Assembly: GCF_000753865.1 (NCBI RefSeq)
Contig: NZ_JQFW01000010.1
Span: 1 to 64,000, forward strand
Source: Alteromonas sp. LOR
GTDB lineage: Bacteria; Pseudomonadota; Gammaproteobacteria; Enterobacterales; Alteromonadaceae
Direction of reading: 5' to 3'
Length of the DNA stretch: 64,000 nt
The stretch's first letter is position 1. Each line of letters begins with the position of its first letter. Of this stretch, positions 44,639-52,240 are shown one piece after another. Both the position numbers and the translations under genes were made by a program. The notes under the pieces were generated by a model, which worked only from the letters and a program-made list of their open reading frames with translations, was not told the DNA's origin and ran no database searches.

Positions 44639-45849
44639 TAACATCCCAATTGATAAGAAAGTGGCACATTTCAGCTTGCTCATGTTTCTTGCTCTTTATT
44701 ACACCGAATAGCCTAGCAAGCGTGAACGACTCCATTATTGTCACAGAAAACAAAATGGCCGTAATAGAAGCAGAGCATTACTCTTCTCAACACAACGCAA
44801 GTACAAGACGCTGGATTGTGTTTAATCGAAAAAGCGATAGCACCCATGGCTTTGCAGATAGTGACAAAATCCATGTGGAGGGTGCTAGTAACAATGCATA
44901 TATTGAACTATTGCCTGATACGAGAACAAACCATAACGAGCCTTTAGTGCATGGCACCAACTTTTCCGGCGAACCCGGTAAGATGGCTGTTTTAACTTAT
45001 CCTGTCTATTTTGACACTCCGGGTAAGTACTTCGTTTGGGCGAGGGCCTTCAGCTCGGGAAGCGAAGATAATGGATTACATGTAGGGCTGAATAACACAT
45101 GGCCCTCGAGCAGCCAAAGACTTCAGCTATGCGAAGGCAAACATCAATGGACATGGTCTTCTAATCAAAGAGCAAAAGACAATCACTGCGGACAACCAAA
45201 CACGATTTGGCTAGATATACCTGAAAGTGGAATACACAACGTCACAATATCTATGCGCGAAGATGGGTTCGAGTTAGACAAAATTATTCTGACTCAACAC
45301 GCGGATTATAAGCCAAAAGGCGTTGGGCCAAATGAGACTAGGCGATATGCCTCAGCCCAGTCCTTGAAAGAAACCTTTGTTGGCATAGAAGAATATAGTC
45401 TCATCTTAAACGCTCACCAAACCTTTAAGTCAGTTGGCGACGTCCCTTTCTATCACGACAAAAAAAATAGTGCACTAGGTATTGATGCTAGAGAAACACA
45501 GTACAGGAATGTGTGGGCTACTGCCAAACTTGAAGTGCCAAAAAAAATGTGGGAAAAGAAGGACAAAACCAGTCGTACCTTTAAAAAAGTGACATTGGTA
45601 ACCGTCGGTGAAATTGACGGGGAATCGTCTTACAGAGTGCTATTGAATGACAACGAAATCGGTAATTTCACTAACCAAGAAACTACGATTGATTATCAGG
45701 AAAACTACTTTGACCTAGGTCCACTCACGTTGAAACCGGGCGACATCATCACGGTTCAAGCGAAAGCAGTGACCAATGGAAAGATACCAGAGAATGACGG
45801 CACAGCTTACGCAAGAGGCAGGTGGCGCGGGCTGGTGTTTCATGAATAG
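44635..45849 (+). CDS. Secreted two-domain protein, GH115-C/CBM-like, function unknown
   Basis: Exported protein of 404 residues without recognisable catalytic domain. A signal peptide (ISACSCFLLFITPNSLASV) is followed by a beta-sandwich resembling the carboxy-terminal domain of GH115 and CBM35-like modules: MAVIEAEHYSSQ, then KYFVWARAFSSGSEDNGLHVG and REDGFELDKIIL. Residues from about 250 on form a second predicted beta-rich domain that I cannot assign. The GTG start overlaps the GH78 stop (GTGA), so translation is coupled. A saccharide-binding or presenting role is inferred; an unrecognised enzyme is possible. Confidence 0.7.
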   Translation: MITSQLIRKWHISACSCFLLFITPNSLASVNDSIIVTENKMAVIEAEHYSSQHNASTRRWIVFNRKSDSTHGFADSDKIHVEGASNNAYIELLPDTRTNHNEPLVHGTNFSGEPGKMAVLTYPVYFDTPGKYFVWARAFSSGSEDNGLHVGLNNTWPSSSQRLQLCEGKHQWTWSSNQRAKDNHCGQPNTIWLDIPESGIHNVTISMREDGFELDKIILTQHADYKPKGVGPNETRRYASAQSLKETFVGIEEYSLILNAHQTFKSVGDVPFYHDKKNSALGIDARETQYRNVWATAKLEVPKKMWEKKDKTSRTFKKVTLVTVGEIDGESSYRVLLNDNEIGNFTNQETTIDYQENYFDLGPLTLKPGDIITVQAKAVTNGKIPENDGTAYARGRWRGLVFHE

Positions 45850-45879
45850 TTTATTTACGCACTTACTAGAGAGTTCATA

Positions 45880-46566
45880 ATGAAATACCCCAAATTACTC
45901 AGTGTATTTACCGCGCTTTTAATGTTGAGCGCATGCTCGTCAACTCAGCCTTTGTTAGATGAGTCACTATCTAACTTCAACAACGTATACGATGACGGTG
46001 AAGCAAGGTTTGTTGATGGTGAGTTACATCTGATATCCGAAAAAAACTGGTTCTTTTCAACCCAAAAGGTTTACGAAGACTTTATCCTTGAAGCAGAAGT
46101 TAAAATGCCTGACACCTCTGAATACAGTAATTCGGGCATTATTTTTCGAGGACAAATTATTGAAACCGACAAAGGTAAACAAATTGTCGGCTATCAAGTA
46201 GATATCGACCCCAGTGAAAGAAAGTGGACAGGAGGATTCTTCGATCAGGGTCGCAGAAAATGGTTGTACCCAGTCCACCCTACCCGTTCTTATCCTGACG
46301 AAGACTTTGTTACTAACTTCTTAGGTGAGTGGAGCAAAGAACAAGGTGAAGCTTATAGTCACTTGGCATGGAATAAGGTCAAAATCGTGTGCAAGGGCTC
46401 CGACATAAAAATTTTTATTAATGGCATACTAACCACCCATGTTAAAGATGTAAAAGACAGCAAGGGTGTCATTGCATTTCAGCACCACGGTAGTAAAGCT
46501 TATAAAGAAAGCAGAGATGAAAGTAATATTGTGCGCTTTAGGAACATTACGATTACTACTTTGTAA
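45880..46566 (+). CDS. DUF1080-family lipoprotein
   Basis: Lipoprotein of 228 residues with a lipobox MLSACSS. The body fits DUF1080, a concanavalin-like sandwich: LISEKNWFFSTQKVYEDFILEAEVKMP, then SNSGIIFRGQI and GYQVDIDPSERKWTGGFFDQGRR. Members of this family have been linked to 3-keto-glycoside hydrolysis, but many are untested. It is last in the plus operon, 30 bases after the orphan binding protein, and is followed by a terminator. Its job in ulvan breakdown is unclear. Confidence 0.8.
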   Translation: MKYPKLLSVFTALLMLSACSSTQPLLDESLSNFNNVYDDGEARFVDGELHLISEKNWFFSTQKVYEDFILEAEVKMPDTSEYSNSGIIFRGQIIETDKGKQIVGYQVDIDPSERKWTGGFFDQGRRKWLYPVHPTRSYPDEDFVTNFLGEWSKEQGEAYSHLAWNKVKIVCKGSDIKIFINGILTTHVKDVKDSKGVIAFQHHGSKAYKESRDESNIVRFRNITITTL

Positions 46567-46581
46567 ATAATTGAAATACGT

Positions 46582-46606
46582 AAGTAGTTGCGCTGCTACT
46601 TTTATT
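46582..46606 (+). terminator. Terminator of the plus-strand enzyme operon
   Basis: AAGTAG (46582-46587) pairs with CTACTT (46596-46601), followed by TTATTT. It starts 15 bases after the DUF1080 stop codon. The stem is short. Confidence 0.5.
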
Positions 46607-46674
46607 TAGTATCTCTGCGACTATAAGTTGAAGGCACCGGCAGGCGGTTTTTACAGTATTTATGGAGAAAAGTA

Positions 46675-47682
46675 ATGAGTAATGCGAACACGTTTAAGGC
46701 TTTGCTTGTTGAAGAGCACAGCGATAATACTTTTAGCAAAAAAATCGTAGAACGAGAAATTAGCCAACTTCCACAAAATGAATTGCTGATAGATGTACAT
46801 TATTCGTCTTTAAACTACAAAGACGCTATGTCAGCCAGTGGCAACAGGCGTATTAGCCAAAACTTTCCACACACGCCCGGTATCGATGCGGCAGGTGTGG
46901 TAGTAAATGATACGTCGGGTACGTTCAGTGTGGGTGATAAGGTTCTTGTATTTGGTTACGACTTGGGAATGAATACACCTGGAGGCCTTGGCCAAAAAAT
47001 AGCTATCCCAGCTAAATGGGCCGTCGCCTGCCCAGATTCGTTAACGCTAAAAGAAGCCATGATTTATGGCACAGGTGGATTAACAGCGGCACTGTGTATT
47101 CAAAAGTTAGAAAAGATGGGGGCTAAGCCAAGTGATGGCCACGTGGGTGTAACAGGCGCGACGGGAGGTGTTGGCAGCATTAGTATTGCCCTTCTCTCTC
47201 ACCTTGGCTATGACGTTGTTGCCTTTTCAGGTAAACCTGAACAATCTGAGAAACTGAAGTCATTAGGTGCCAGTGAAGTTCTTCATAGAGATGTTGTACT
47301 GGAAGTGAAAGACGAGGTTGCTGGAAAGCCCAAATGGGCTCACGCAATTGATACTCTTGGAGGGGATTACTTAACCGGTCTACTCAAGCAGGTTAAACCT
47401 AGTGGTGGAGTAGCGTCTGTCGGCCTTGCTGCATCGCCTGAAATAGCGATGAGTGTGATCCCATTTATCACGAGAGGAGTTTCTTTATTAGGCGTAGATT
47501 CGGTTTATATTCCACTTGAAGACAAGCAACATATCTGGAAGCGCGTAGCGACCGACATGAAACTGCCTAACTTAGAAAGCTATTATCAAGAAATATCGTT
47601 ACACGATACGCCAGAGTACCTCGACCGTTTTTTTAACGGACAAGTAGTTGGGCGCTATGTTGTGAATTTAAAAGACGCGTGA
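46675..47682 (+). CDS. YhdH/AcuI-family NADPH-dependent oxidoreductase
   Basis: Zinc-free medium-chain reductase of 335 residues. Family marks are SSLNYKDAMSASG near residue 43, TPGIDAAGVV, and the nucleotide-binding VTGATGGVGSISIALL near residue 160. YhdH and AcuI reduce acryloyl-CoA to propionyl-CoA, a reaction used in breakdown of algal dimethylsulfoniopropionate. No DMSP lyase or transporter is seen nearby, so the substrate is uncertain. The gene has its own gap of about 110 bases behind the operon terminator. Confidence 0.85.
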   Translation: MSNANTFKALLVEEHSDNTFSKKIVEREISQLPQNELLIDVHYSSLNYKDAMSASGNRRISQNFPHTPGIDAAGVVVNDTSGTFSVGDKVLVFGYDLGMNTPGGLGQKIAIPAKWAVACPDSLTLKEAMIYGTGGLTAALCIQKLEKMGAKPSDGHVGVTGATGGVGSISIALLSHLGYDVVAFSGKPEQSEKLKSLGASEVLHRDVVLEVKDEVAGKPKWAHAIDTLGGDYLTGLLKQVKPSGGVASVGLAASPEIAMSVIPFITRGVSLLGVDSVYIPLEDKQHIWKRVATDMKLPNLESYYQEISLHDTPEYLDRFFNGQVVGRYVVNLKDA

Positions 47683-47693
47683 ACTCAACAAAG

Positions 47694-47719
47694 AAAGCTG
47701 ATTGCTGCACAATCGCTTT
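47694..47719 (+). terminator. Hairpin after YhdH-family gene
   Basis: AAAGCTGATTG pairs with CAATCGCTTT with one bulged T and the loop CTGCA. It begins 12 bases after the stop codon. The following sequence is not T-rich, so efficiency is doubtful. Confidence 0.4.
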
Positions 47720-48291
47720 AACGGGTAGCGCCGAAACTATGGTTGACGATTTATCAATGAAAAGAATTGCCTGAAGTGCGTTTACCATCGAGGTATTTCG
47801 GTGAATCCGATCGGTGGTTTCCTCGCTACATCAGAATTATTATTGCTTCATTTTTAATGAAATGATCACAACTACAGCGACTTTACGATCATTACTGCCA
47901 CTTCTGAGTCTTAGCAGCGTATCTTAATTTGCGAAGTTCAGCTTCAGACAATACCGAAGACGTTAAGAGCTTATTGCAAATTTATTGGCAGCTGTGAGCA
48001 AATTGGAATCTTTTAGTAAGCAGATAACAAACGTCAGCTTATCCGACAAAGCGGACATAATAATTTGTTTAGTGTTTGTCTTTTTTGTGCCATAAGCGAA
48101 TCACAATTTCTCTGTAGTTCTAGGTCTGCTTCGTACGTACTCCGGTCGTTCAGGAATGTTTGGTGCAATCAGCGCTTAACGGGTCAATAGGTCCAAATTT
48201 TCACAACATCGCCTACCTGACTAAAAGTTAAACTTGCTAATACTATATGTTGCATTGTTTAATATGATTATGCATACGGAGGCGTGTATAA
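47720..48291. other. Gene-free junction between sugar locus and mobile/resistance region
   Basis: No open frame of useful size or recognisable RNA was found in about 570 bases. Motifs such as TCCGACAAAGCGGACATA near 48036 belong to a type of intergenic debris common in gammaproteobacteria. The stretch marks the change from carbohydrate genes to defence and resistance genes and may contain an island boundary, but no repeat or attachment site could be fixed. Confidence 0.5.
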
Positions 48292-49089
48292 ATGGCAAAA
48301 GGAAAGCTAATTTGGCATATTGCCTGTGACGAATCTGGTATAGATGGGCAGGTATACTACGGTTTTGGTTCCTTGTGGATGAAGTACCAACGTCGCGGCG
48401 ATTTTGTTCGTATCATCAGAAATCTTAGGGAAAAGTATCGATATACAAACGAAATTAAATGGCAACGTGCTCATCAGAAAAATAACATTGATTTTTACAA
48501 AGAGCTTGCCGATGTATTTTTCAAACACGCGTGGCTGGCTTTTCATTGCATAGTTATTAGAAAAGGATTGGTAGATAAATCATTTCATGACGGTGACTAC
48601 GACCTTGCAATGCGAAAACACTTCACAACTCTTATTTCTTCAAAAATAAAAGCAGTTAAAAAAGCACATCCTAATCAGTTATCAGAATTTCGAGTCGAAG
48701 TCGACCCATTACCGTCGCGATACAATAAGGCTGACGAAGCGTTTCATACAATCGCTAACAATATCCTAAAACAAGAATTAGGCGGTGATGCTCTGATTCA
48801 AACAGTTGTGACTAAAGACTCAAAAGATTCTCAGCAAATACAGCTGGCTGACTTTCTGTTGGGAGCAGTTATGAGCGCGTTTCAAGGAAAAGTAACCTCT
48901 GATAGAAAGCGAGATATGGCGAATCATATTGCATCATATTTAGGCTGGGACTCGCTCAAACACGACACTTGGGACTATGAGCGAAAATTTAATATTTGGT
49001 ATTTTCATGATATCAGGCGAGATCAACGTGAAATTCATACGAAGAATGTAGAGCTGAGATATCCGCTCCCTGCAAAATCACTTAAGTGA
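48292..49089 (+). CDS. DUF3800-family protein, RNase-H-like fold predicted
   Basis: Cytoplasmic protein of 265 residues. The DUF3800 landmarks are the amino-terminal HIACDESGIDG, with adjacent Asp and Glu, and the late acidic motif QQIQLADFLLGAVMSA near residue 180. The fold is predicted to be RNase-H-like, with those acids as metal ligands, so a nuclease is plausible but unproven. Such genes are often found in mobile elements and defence islands. It is the first of three genes with gaps of 14 bases or overlap. GGAGG lies about ten bases before the ATG. Confidence 0.72.
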   Translation: MAKGKLIWHIACDESGIDGQVYYGFGSLWMKYQRRGDFVRIIRNLREKYRYTNEIKWQRAHQKNNIDFYKELADVFFKHAWLAFHCIVIRKGLVDKSFHDGDYDLAMRKHFTTLISSKIKAVKKAHPNQLSEFRVEVDPLPSRYNKADEAFHTIANNILKQELGGDALIQTVVTKDSKDSQQIQLADFLLGAVMSAFQGKVTSDRKRDMANHIASYLGWDSLKHDTWDYERKFNIWYFHDIRRDQREIHTKNVELRYPLPAKSLK

Positions 49090-49103
49090 AGTAGAAAAAA
49101 AGA

Positions 49104-49859
49104 ATGAAAAAAAGTAACCACCAAGGAAAGGTGTTAAAAGATCATAAAAAAGTGGGCAAAAAGTTCATCCCCCCTTTAATGCAAATCGACAAGATGAGAG
49201 AAACATCGTTTGTAAACGACCGGCTTCCGTGCTTAATTTGGATGTCGTCATTATATCTTCGTCTTGGCGATAGGAATGCAACTAAAGTCATTGTTGATTT
49301 TATTGATACTGCGTATAACTGCTTTGAGGGTGAAAAAATTGCGCCGCTTCAATACATGGGTAGCTATACAACTCTGTCAGATTCAAAAAAGAATGAATTG
49401 TATGAGACATTAAGAACGAAACCATATTTCAACGACGTTTTAAGTAATCTCGAACATCAGTATCACTTATTAAAGAGCTATCCATTAGCGTTTCTTTTTT
49501 CTGAGCACCAGTATGGTGTTGACCGTGAAGATGCCATTGAAATGCTGAAAGAGGATGTAGAGGCGCTTTTGGATAGACTGTCATCAAAAGCGACCAAAGT
49601 TCAGGTTACTGCGGTTTACGCAGAGATAATATCTGGGCGAATGAAAATTTCTGCTCATATCGACTTGCCTGACTTCAATGCAATATTCAAAGCGCCAGAG
49701 TCTGATGATGCAAAGCGTGTTGCAAGTTTTGCTCGCGCTCATATCAACGGATTTGCAGCAGCTTCTTTTTTGAAAGAAATAGGGGTTCCTGAAAACAATT
49801 GGCCAGAGACTTTTTGGAATGAGGCTTTTGATTTAGATGGATGCGACAATGGATATTGA
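49104..49859 (+). CDS. Unknown protein, middle gene of DUF3800-DUF5677 trio
   Basis: Predicted soluble protein of 251 residues that I do not recognise. It begins with a lysine-rich stretch (KKSNHQGKVLKDHKKVGKKF) and continues as mostly alpha-helical sequence. No signal peptide, membrane segment or known catalytic motif is visible. It starts 14 bases after the DUF3800 gene, and its stop codon overlaps the DUF5677 start, so the three proteins are probably made together. An adaptor or antitoxin role is possible from position only. Confidence 0.6.
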   Translation: MKKSNHQGKVLKDHKKVGKKFIPPLMQIDKMRETSFVNDRLPCLIWMSSLYLRLGDRNATKVIVDFIDTAYNCFEGEKIAPLQYMGSYTTLSDSKKNELYETLRTKPYFNDVLSNLEHQYHLLKSYPLAFLFSEHQYGVDREDAIEMLKEDVEALLDRLSSKATKVQVTAVYAEIISGRMKISAHIDLPDFNAIFKAPESDDAKRVASFARAHINGFAAASFLKEIGVPENNWPETFWNEAFDLDGCDNGY

Positions 49860-50634
49860 AGAATTAGTAAGTGGCTACGTCGATTATCTAGTGGACAGTT
49901 TCGATGAAGTTTGGACTAAAGTTAAAATTCCCGCGGATAAACTGGAGGCATTATCTGCCATTGGTGGTCTTTTATCTCGACAAATTACTCTCTCCATCGA
50001 GTTGGCTCAAGCTCCCTCAACATGGAACGGACATTCTGCACCATTATTCTTACGCTCTATGACCGATTTATATATCACGCTTGCGTGGATGATGGATGAT
50101 TTGGAAGAGCGACCCCATAAATACATTATGCATGGTCTGGGTGAAGCAAAGTTACTTATCGAACACTACAAGCTCCTGTTAGAAAAGGAGGAATATCAAG
50201 AAGACAAAGAAGATCTTCAACAAATGATAGAGTTTAGAGAGCATTGGATTAATTCACAACGCAATGAATTTTTTGTCGAAGTGGATGTTGGAACGTGGTC
50301 GAATTTAAATTGTAGGAAAATGGCGCAAGAGGCAGATTGCGAAGACCTTTATAATTTTGCTTACACGCCCTTTAGCCAAGTGGCGCATAGCATGTGGCCC
50401 CATGTTTCAGTTTACAATATGACTCGTTGCAAAAATCCACTACATAAGCACCACTTGATTCCTGCTCTACTAGACGTGCCGCTCGACCCCGACTACTTGT
50501 ATAGATCCTGCAAATACGTTGACAAGACTTATCGGTTGTTTGAAAAGCACTTTGAAGTATCAATAAAACTAATGCCGCTCGATTGGTGGAACAACTATTG
50601 GGAATCTATTCCAATAGAAGAAGATGTAAAGTAG
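49837..50634 (+). CDS. DUF5677-family helical protein, HEPN-like candidate
   Basis: All-alpha protein of up to 265 residues resembling DUF5677. The conserved arginine helix is SAPLFLRSMTDLYITLAWMM near residue 75, and a later helix has FSQVAHSMWPH near residue 185. The Arg and His pairing recalls HEPN ribonucleases and AbiV-type proteins, but the exact R-x(4-6)-H motif is not seen, so nuclease activity is an inference. An ATG at 49849 is an alternative start; both overlap the upstream gene. Its end is 17 bases from the target repeat of the mer element. Confidence 0.62.
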   Translation: MDATMDIEELVSGYVDYLVDSFDEVWTKVKIPADKLEALSAIGGLLSRQITLSIELAQAPSTWNGHSAPLFLRSMTDLYITLAWMMDDLEERPHKYIMHGLGEAKLLIEHYKLLLEKEEYQEDKEDLQQMIEFREHWINSQRNEFFVEVDVGTWSNLNCRKMAQEADCEDLYNFAYTPFSQVAHSMWPHVSVYNMTRCKNPLHKHHLIPALLDVPLDPDYLYRSCKYVDKTYRLFEKHFEVSIKLMPLDWWNNYWESIPIEEDVK

Positions 50635-50650
50635 CGCCTTTGAAGAAGTC

Positions 50651-50667
50651 CGCTAAACTGGATTAGT
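50651..50667. repeat. 17-bp direct repeat, left target duplication of mer element
   Basis: CGCTAAACTGGATTAGT is identical to 53873-53889. The two copies lie immediately outside the terminal inverted repeats of the transposable element, as expected for duplication of the insertion target. The family to which the transposase seems to belong makes unusually long duplications. Confidence 0.85.
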
Positions 50668-50668
50668 G

Positions 50669-50715
50669 TGATTACCAAGGGATTATGTCGGTCTAATTAC
50701 CGAGCGACTTTGTCG
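50669..50715 (+). repeat. Left terminal repeat with duplicated motif
   Basis: Two related units, ATTACCAAGGGATTATGTCG (50671-50690) and AATTACCGAGCGACTTTGTCG-like sequence (50695-50715), occupy the left end. They match the right-end units in inverted orientation. Confidence 0.8.
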
Positions 50716-50834
50716 CATTTAAGGTAACAGTTAGTATTATCCACTTCAATAAATATGCAAATATTTCCTTTGAAGCATGAGTTAATTAGACGTTTTGTAT
50801 ATTATTGAATTAACCAGAATATTAAAGGTAGCCA

Positions 50835-51218
50835 ATGTATACAATCAGTAAACTCGCCAAAGAGGCAAATGTTGGTGTAGAGACCGTTCGTTTCTATGAA
50901 CGCAAAGGCTTACTTGAACAACCCATCAAACCGATACAGGGATACAGGCAATATACAGAACAAGCACTTTCAAGACTATTGTTCATAAAGCGTGCACAGT
51001 ATTTAGGTTTTACATTGGCGGAAATATCATCATTATTAATATTAAGTGCTAGTAATTGTGAAGATGTTCAGCAACTCGCTGAGCAAAAGCTTGCAGTAAT
51101 TGAAGATAAGTTAAGAGATTTGCTTAACCTTAAAGACAGCCTTGTCTCGCTCATTTCAGACTGTAAAACTAATCCAAGTGATAAAGATTGCCCAATCATT
51201 CAGTCACTTCAACCGTAA
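50835..51218 (+). CDS. merR: Mercury-responsive MerR regulator
   Basis: DNA-binding regulator of 127 residues. The MerR helix-turn-helix (VGVETVRFYERKGLLEQP) opens the protein, followed by a long dimer helix. Three cysteines are placed as the Hg(II) ligands of MerR: one in ASNCEDV and a pair nine residues apart in DCKTNPSDKDCP. It is co-directional with merT, the arrangement of several marine mer operons and unlike Tn21. It should act on the operator at 51232-51263. Confidence 0.9.
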   Translation: MYTISKLAKEANVGVETVRFYERKGLLEQPIKPIQGYRQYTEQALSRLLFIKRAQYLGFTLAEISSLLILSASNCEDVQQLAEQKLAVIEDKLRDLLNLKDSLVSLISDCKTNPSDKDCPIIQSLQP

Positions 51219-51231
51219 AATGACTCATCAC

Positions 51232-51263
51232 TTGACTCCGTACCCATATACGGAGTTTATGCT
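51232..51263 (+). promoter_or_regulatory. MerR-controlled promoter of merTP
   Basis: TTGACT (51232-51237) and TATGCT (51258-51263) are 20 bases apart, the overlong spacing of MerR promoters. The dyad CTCCGTA...TACGGAG at 51236-51255 fills the spacer. This is the expected MerR operator. Confidence 0.88.
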
Positions 51264-51295
51264 GTGCTTAAAAGAACAGTGTAATAAACGTAAAT

Positions 51296-51640
51296 ATGGC
51301 AAAAAGTAGTCAACTATCAATCTTAGGCGGGCTTGCCGCAGCAATCGGTGCAAGTGCCTGCTGTGCCGGGCCTCTTGTTTTACTTTTATTGGGTATAAGT
51401 GGTTCATGGATTAGTCATTTAACACTCTTAGACCCTTATCGTCCTATTTTTATATTCGTGGTTGTAGTTTTATTTGGCTTTGCTGGGTGGAAGATACATC
51501 AGCCTGTTGAAAACTGTGCGGATGACGAGGCTTGTGCAGTCCCAAAGGTAAGAACACGACGAAAAGCAGTATTTTGGTTTACCACACTGTTGGCGTTTGT
51601 TTTTGTTACCAGCAACTACTGGATCATATGGGTCGTGTAG
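51296..51640 (+). CDS. merT: Mercuric ion transporter MerT
   Basis: Inner-membrane protein of 114 residues that brings Hg(II) into the cytoplasm. Three hydrophobic helices are visible. The vicinal cysteine pair GASACCAGP lies in helix 1, and a cytosolic-loop pair (ENCADDEACAVP) follows helix 2. Both pairs are the known Hg ligands of the family. It lies directly behind the MerR operator. Confidence 0.93.
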   Translation: MAKSSQLSILGGLAAAIGASACCAGPLVLLLLGISGSWISHLTLLDPYRPIFIFVVVVLFGFAGWKIHQPVENCADDEACAVPKVRTRRKAVFWFTTLLAFVFVTSNYWIIWVV

Positions 51641-51672
51641 GTGCTACCACTTAACTCTAATTGGAGAGAAAA

Positions 51673-51948
51673 ATGAAGAAGTTATTGATTACAACTTTAT
51701 TGTTGATAAGCAGCACGGCGACGTTTGCAAAAGATGTAACTGTTACGTTAGAAGTTCCGTCTATGGATTGTGTAACGTGCCCGATAACAGTAGAAAAAGC
51801 ACTTGAGCGCGTTAAAGGCGTTAAACAAGTGGAAGTGACATTTGAAAATAAACTTGCTGTTGTAACATTTGACGATGAGATAACAAATCCTGATGCACTA
51901 ACAAAGGCTACAAAGAATGCTGGTTATCCTTCATTAGTGAAGTCGTAA
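51673..51948 (+). CDS. merP: Periplasmic mercury-binding protein MerP
   Basis: Exported metal-binding protein of 91 residues. A signal peptide ends at ATFAK, then an HMA fold carries PSMDCVTCPITVEKAL, where the two cysteines bind Hg(II) for delivery to MerT. The ATG at 51673 with GGAGAG ahead is chosen; an in-frame TTG at 51661 is unlikely. Confidence 0.93.
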   Translation: MKKLLITTLLLISSTATFAKDVTVTLEVPSMDCVTCPITVEKALERVKGVKQVEVTFENKLAVVTFDDEITNPDALTKATKNAGYPSLVKS

Positions 51949-51997
51949 GGCCGTCGCTAGTTGAACGATATTGAAACCCTCAGAGGAACACAAAACT

Positions 51998-52210
51998 ATG
52001 GCGAAAATAGAACTCTCATCGACGATTACTTGCCCACATTGCGATTACAGCCAGCAAGAAGAAATGCCAACCACTGCATGCCAATTTTTTTATGAATGCA
52101 CTAAATGTAAAACACTGCTAAAGCCTTTGAGCGGCGACTGCTGCGTTTATTGCTCATATGGAACAGTGAAGTGCCCTCCAATTCAAGAGGGCAACAGTTG
52201 TTGTAATTGA
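51998..52210 (+). CDS. GDCCVxC-domain small metal-binding protein
   Basis: Cysteine-rich protein of 70 residues. CPHCDYS and CTKCKTL form a zinc-ribbon-like pair, and the defining GDCCVYCSYGTVKCPP follows. Proteins with this domain accompany mer and other heavy-metal genes, and some relatives are selenoproteins; a metal-binding or chaperone role is inferred. AGAGGAA precedes the ATG; an upstream TTG at 51971 is less likely. It occupies the place where merA is often found. Confidence 0.82.
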   Translation: MAKIELSSTITCPHCDYSQQEEMPTTACQFFYECTKCKTLLKPLSGDCCVYCSYGTVKCPPIQEGNSCCN

Positions 52211-52215
52211 AAAGT

Positions 52216-52239
52216 AGTCAGTTAAACAACTGGCTATTT
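52216..52239. terminator. Terminator between mer genes and transposase
   Basis: AGTCAGTT (52216-52223) pairs with AACTGGCT (52228-52235) with one G-T pair and an AAAC loop, followed by ATTTATT. It lies between the convergent GDCCVxC and transposase genes. Confidence 0.6.
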
Positions 52240-52240
52240 A

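Noticed and set aside
47718..48184. TTAACGGGT occurring twice as an attachment-site pair
   Set aside because: Only nine bases are shared and the surrounding match is loose, so chance is likely.
52211..52240. Left end of a separate insertion sequence between the GDCCVxC gene and the transposase
   Set aside because: The 30 bases form a terminator hairpin and show no similarity to the right terminal repeat, which is matched at 50,669 instead.
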